A DNA stretch of 8,568 bases from Hydrogenophaga intermedia (GTDB taxonomy: Bacteria; Pseudomonadota; Gammaproteobacteria; Burkholderiales; Burkholderiaceae_C): NCBI GenBank assembly GCA_945869245.1, contig CAMBOY010000128.1, positions 1-8,568 on the forward strand, in the 5' to 3' direction. Within the stretch, counting starts at the first letter, position 1, and the number at the start of each line of letters is the position of its first letter. Below are positions 5,666 through 8,568 of the stretch, piece after piece. The translations under genes and the position numbers were made by a program. Below the pieces are notes generated by a model. That model was not told the origin of the DNA, did no database searches, and saw only the letters and a list, made by a program, of their open reading frames with translations.

Positions 5666-7856
5666 CGCGTTCCTCCATCGTCTGTTGTGCCAAGGCTGGA
5701 AGCACCTCGTCTGGTGGGCCGCGTTTCACCACACATCCGTCTGCCATCACCACCACATCATGGCAGTCTGCCAATGTGCTCCAGCGGTGGGCGATCAGCA
5801 GCGCCGTTTTCCCTGCGCACACGTTGCGCACAGCTTCTTTAATGTTCTCTTCGGTGGATCGATCCAGGGCGCTTGTGGCTTCATCAAACAGCATCACCGG
5901 CGCGTTGCGCAAGAAGGCCCTTGCAATGGCCAGGCGCTGCCGTTGTCCACCCGACAAATTCATGCCATCTTCTGTCAGCACTGTGGCGTAGCGGGCTGGC
6001 ATGCCCTCCACAAATGGGCGGCATGCTGCATCATCCAGTGCTTTCATCACCTCTGGCGCTGTTGCATTCAAGCGCCCCAGACGAACGTTTTCATACACGC
6101 TTTGGTTGAACAAAAAACTGCTTTGCGACACCAGCGCCATGTGAGCGCGCAAAACCTCGGGGGCCACATCACGCACATCTACACCGCCGATGCGAATGGT
6201 TCCGCGCGTTGGCTGATAAAAGCCCTGAAGCAAGGCGAACAGCGTGCTTTTGCCAGAGCCGCTCTCACCCACAATACCAACCATCTGCCCCTTGGGTATG
6301 GTCAGCGTCACACCTTTGAGCACGTCGGTTTCTGAACTTGGATAGCGAAACCATACATCGTCAAACACGATATCGCCGTCCAGCAAAGTGGGGTTGCTGT
6401 CGGCGCTCCAATGAGCCGCAGAGGCAGGCTCCGGTGGTTGCAACTCACTCAACTTGGCTTTGGCCAGTCGGTAGCTCTGCCAGCCGTTGACCGTCATCAC
6501 CAGCGACATCAGCGGCTGAATCAAACGGTCAGACAACATGTAGAACGCAATCAACTGCCCCACAGAGAACTCGCCACGAAAGGCGGCCTGCGCACCGATA
6601 GCCAGAATCAGCACCGCCACAATCCGGCTCTGAAACCCGACCAAAGCCCGCAGCAAGTGCCCCAGCCGCTCCACATCGAACGTGCCGAACAGCTGGTTTT
6701 CTAGCCGCACACCTTGGGTGTGCTCCATGTGCCGTTCCAGTGCCAGCGACTTGATGGTGCGCATGCCCTTGATGGCCTCAATCAAGCCCGACTGAAAATC
6801 CGCATCCAGCGTGTAAGCGCGCGCCACCCGCCGCTGATACACCCGCAGCGACAACACCACCGTCAGCGCCATGCTGGCACCAATGCCCAACACCATCAGT
6901 GTCAGCGGTACGCTGTAGGTCAGCAGCAGCGGCAACACTACCAACAGCGACAAGCCGGAGACTATGCTGGATAGCAACTGCCGCACCTGAAACTGCGCCA
7001 CCTCGCTCACCTGACTGGCCAGCTTGGTCAATTCGCCGGCTGGCCTGCTGTCAAAAAACGGCACCGGCATATGCATCAAACGTCGCAGCACGTCTTTCCC
7101 CAGCCTGTGCTGGAGCCTTGCTACCATCACACTTTCCAGATAACCGTTGGCTGCTTGCACCACGCTGGTGGCAACAATGGCCAGGGTCAGCATCACCAAC
7201 ACCATTAAAAGCGAGCTGCTGGCCTGAAACGGTAGCACCTTGTCCATAAACGCCTGAAAACCCAGCGGTGTGGCGACGCCCAGTGCCGTCACTACCAAGC
7301 CGCCAGCAACAATCAGCAAGGCTTCTTTCTTTAGGTGCCAGAACGGTTCGGTCACAAACATGGTGGGCCAAGCGTTTGGCAGTGGTTTGGCATTGGCTCC
7401 TGCGCCCAAAACCCACAATGAATCTACCCAGCCAAAACGGGCCTGAAAGTGCTCAAGCTGGTTGGCTTCATCCAAAAGCAGTTGCCCATTCGGGCCGCGT
7501 ACGCTTGCTCGCCATAAGCCGTCAGTGTCAGCCAAGGGCTCAAGGCAAAAGCATTCACCGAGGTTGTTGATGGCCAATGCACGCACGCGCAGCTTAGCCG
7601 CGCGTTGGAGGGTGTATACGTGCTGAAATGGCACAGCTTGTACGGTGAGCTCAGACATGTTGTTCAATGCGGCCCACACTAGTCGTGTTGGCACGTGCCC
7701 ATTGTGCAAGCCTTGAGCCTCTAGCGTGGGAGCGATCAATGCGGTCGATCCCACTTGAAGCAAAGCAGAGTCTACCTGCAGCAAGGCACCATATTGCAGC
7801 TTCGATGGCCAACTGCTGCGCCTTGGCAAGCGCAGAATCGAAAAAAAATGCCGCAT
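5646..7856 (-). CDS. Type I secretion ABC transporter with degenerate C39-like domain (LapB/HlyB type)
   Basis: This 736-residue exporter fuses a membrane domain to an ATPase and probably works as a homodimer with the downstream HlyD-family protein. Residues about 24-150 look like a C39-like domain of the LapB/HlyB kind. They have the expected helix-then-strand pattern but no Cys-His protease pair, so leader-peptide cleavage is not expected. The membrane domain is about 175-460 (PLGFQAFMDKVLPF, then FFDSRPAGELTKLASQV). The ATPase has Walker A GESGSGKST 530-538, Q-loop Q578, signature LSGGQ 634-638, Walker B VMLFDEA 654-660 with E659, D-loop SALD 662-665 and switch histidine H690, so it looks active. 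The ATG at 7856 follows an in-frame TGA five codons upstream and has only a weak, distant GAGG. An 8-base homopolymer lies just inside the gene (see findings). The desaturase stop is 37 bases upstream, so co-transcription is likely. Confidence 0.93.
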   Translation of the reverse strand: MRHFFSILRLPRRSSWPSKLQYGALLQVDSALLQVGSTALIAPTLEAQGLHNGHVPTRLVWAALNNMSELTVQAVPFQHVYTLQRAAKLRVRALAINNLGECFCLEPLADTDGLWRASVRGPNGQLLLDEANQLEHFQARFGWVDSLWVLGAGANAKPLPNAWPTMFVTEPFWHLKKEALLIVAGGLVVTALGVATPLGFQAFMDKVLPFQASSSLLMVLVMLTLAIVATSVVQAANGYLESVMVARLQHRLGKDVLRRLMHMPVPFFDSRPAGELTKLASQVSEVAQFQVRQLLSSIVSGLSLLVVLPLLLTYSVPLTLMVLGIGASMALTVVLSLRVYQRRVARAYTLDADFQSGLIEAIKGMRTIKSLALERHMEHTQGVRLENQLFGTFDVERLGHLLRALVGFQSRIVAVLILAIGAQAAFRGEFSVGQLIAFYMLSDRLIQPLMSLVMTVNGWQSYRLAKAKLSELQPPEPASAAHWSADSNPTLLDGDIVFDDVWFRYPSSETDVLKGVTLTIPKGQMVGIVGESGSGKSTLFALLQGFYQPTRGTIRIGGVDVRDVAPEVLRAHMALVSQSSFLFNQSVYENVRLGRLNATAPEVMKALDDAACRPFVEGMPARYATVLTEDGMNLSGGQRQRLAIARAFLRNAPVMLFDEATSALDRSTEENIKEAVRNVCAGKTALLIAHRWSTLADCHDVVVMADGCVVKRGPPDEVLPALAQQTMEERGAIRLC
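5671..5676 (-). promoter_or_regulatory. Strong Shine-Dalgarno deciding the HlyD GTG start
   Basis: On the minus strand GGAGGA ends five bases before the GTG at 5665. It lies inside the 3' end of the ABC gene. The match and spacing fix the non-ATG start of the adaptor and support translation coupled to the ABC gene. Confidence 0.75.
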
Positions 7857-8568
7857 AAGCTCAACGCCTCATCAAATACGAAAATAGAAAATTCTAGCAT
7901 TGCTCTTCCGCATTAAACCTATTGAGCTTATAATAAGGAATGTTTGGATGCAGATGATGGATAAGGTGGTAGCGTTGCCCTACAGGGGCAATTAACCAAT
8001 CATACCACTTTTTGTCAATGTTGTTCGTAGCTTGTGCGATAAATCCCTTTGAAAAATCGTTCTGATGTTCATAGTTGTGAACCGATAGGGTTCTAAATCT
8101 GCTGGCAAGCAGAAGTATCTGCATTGATAGAATGTATAGAAAAAATACGTAATAATAGTTTGTGAACAACAAGAGGGTAAGTAGGATCGAACAAAAGAAG
8201 CAAGCAATTTCAAGTAATGAATCATAAAATTTGAATTTCACAATAGAGCCATTGAAATTGGAGTTGATTGATATGTAGGTCATTCTTGTTCTAGATATTA
8301 GTTTTATCCTTCTTGAGAAAAGTGAGAGAGGCGTGATAAGGGCATGTCTAATGATTATCAGAAATGGGGCCCATAAGGCAGAAATGAAATAGCATATTCG
8401 TTGCCTATGTGACAGCGTGCCTTCGAAGAATTCAGGATCCCGGGTGGTAGCAAATGTATTCTTGCTATGGTGCATGAAATGAGCATTCAAAAGAAAACTT
8501 GGTACTAGAAAAATGACACCGAAAAGAGAGTCATATATGAAGCGTAGAATTGATCGAGAAAATTTAGG
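7857..8568. other. AT-rich segment, compositionally foreign to the rest of the window
   Basis: The composition changes sharply upstream of the ABC gene. Counting 8101-8280 gives 58 G/C of 180 bases (32%), against 48 of 60 in 3361-3420 within gpsA. The segment contains the desaturase-family gene and the 37-base gap before the ABC gene. The left limit is set near the ABC start by eye and the right limit is the window edge. Confidence 0.7.
7894..8568 (-). CDS. Fatty acid desaturase family membrane protein (partial, N-terminus beyond right edge)
   Basis: This is an integral-membrane di-iron enzyme family that desaturates or hydroxylates lipid-like chains. 224 C-terminal residues are visible. The frame stays open to the window edge, so the true start lies outside; the TTG at 8490 is only an internal codon. 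Histidine boxes are HFMHH at residues 30-34, followed by TTRDPEFFEG (41-50), NYEH at 165-168 and HLIHHLHP at 201-208. The first box (HxxxH type) would lie beyond the edge. Hydrophobic membrane segments are at about 11-27, 57-83 and 119-155. The protein stops only 16 residues after HHLHP, a rather short tail. The gene is AT-rich with many A/T-ending codons, including ATA, TTA and AGA, unlike its neighbours, which suggests horizontal transfer. Its stop is 37 bases before the ABC gene. Whether the substrate is a fatty acid, a carotenoid or a secondary metabolite cannot be told. Confidence 0.85.
   Translation of the reverse strand, partial: PKFSRSILRFIYDSLFGVIFLVPSFLLNAHFMHHSKNTFATTRDPEFFEGTLSHRQRICYFISALWAPFLIIIRHALITPLSLFSRRIKLISRTRMTYISINSNFNGSIVKFKFYDSLLEIACFFCSILLTLLLFTNYYYVFFLYILSMQILLLASRFRTLSVHNYEHQNDFSKGFIAQATNNIDKKWYDWLIAPVGQRYHLIHHLHPNIPYYKLNRFNAEEQC

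Noticed and set aside
7680..7856. A third minus-strand frame over the ABC N-terminus with an Ala/Leu-rich reading (DSALAKAQQLAIEAA...)
   Set aside because: It is bounded by stop codons, has no start after its upstream TGA and degrades into an unstructured reading. The ABC frame there gives a coherent C39-like domain continuous with the membrane domain.
7881..7896. Short TAGAA/TTCTA repeat followed by Ts after the desaturase stop, as a possible terminator
   Set aside because: The stem is only four or five A/T-rich pairs with almost no loop, too weak to terminate. The ABC gene starts 37 bases after the stop on the same strand.
8422..8444. Clustered TTCGAA, GAATTC, GGATCC and CCCGGG restriction sites resembling a cloning-vector polylinker
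   Set aside because: The bases lie in frame within the desaturase and encode TRDPEFFEG, a conserved-looking stretch next to a histidine box. The flanks are ordinary coding sequence, so this is coincidence and not vector contamination.

Overview
The window looks like a chromosomal segment of a betaproteobacterium, most likely order Burkholderiales and plausibly family Comamonadaceae. The evidence is the gene order (S41 protease and gpmA on one strand, a membrane-anchored rhodanese, grxC, secB and gpsA divergent on the other), the protein sequences, and the high GC with strong G/C bias at third codon positions. The genus cannot be decided from the sequence.

Region 1 (1-1895, minus strand) holds the N-terminal 356 residues of a carboxyl-terminal processing protease, cut by the left edge, and upstream of it the complete 2,3-bisphosphoglycerate-dependent phosphoglycerate mutase gpmA. 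Region 2 (2015-4297, plus strand) is a compact housekeeping run: a single-domain rhodanese with an N-terminal membrane anchor, glutaredoxin 3 (grxC), the export chaperone SecB and glycerol-3-phosphate dehydrogenase GpsA. A 119-base divergent control region separates gpmA from the rhodanese. A strong hairpin with a T-tract lies between grxC and secB, just downstream of a candidate secB promoter.

Region 3 (4316-8568, minus strand, convergent with gpsA) is accessory in character. In transcription order it holds a fatty-acid-desaturase-family membrane protein (5' end beyond the window, very AT-rich), a type I secretion ABC transporter with a degenerate C39-like N-terminal domain (LapB/HlyB type), and a HlyD-family adaptor overlapping the ABC gene by 20 bases. 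Base composition falls across the region: 80% GC in a sampled line of gpsA, 58% and 45% in sampled lines of the ABC and HlyD genes, and 32% over 8101-8280 in the desaturase. This suggests acquired DNA placed downstream of the conserved gpsA cluster.

The ABC and HlyD proteins should form the inner-membrane and periplasmic part of a type I secretion system. No TolC-like outer-membrane channel and no substrate gene is in view. I see no RNA gene, CRISPR array, transposase or attachment site. The most notable points are the desaturase-ABC-HlyD module, an eight-base homopolymer at the ABC start with a competing upstream start in another frame, and the hairpin at the predicted secB transcript start.
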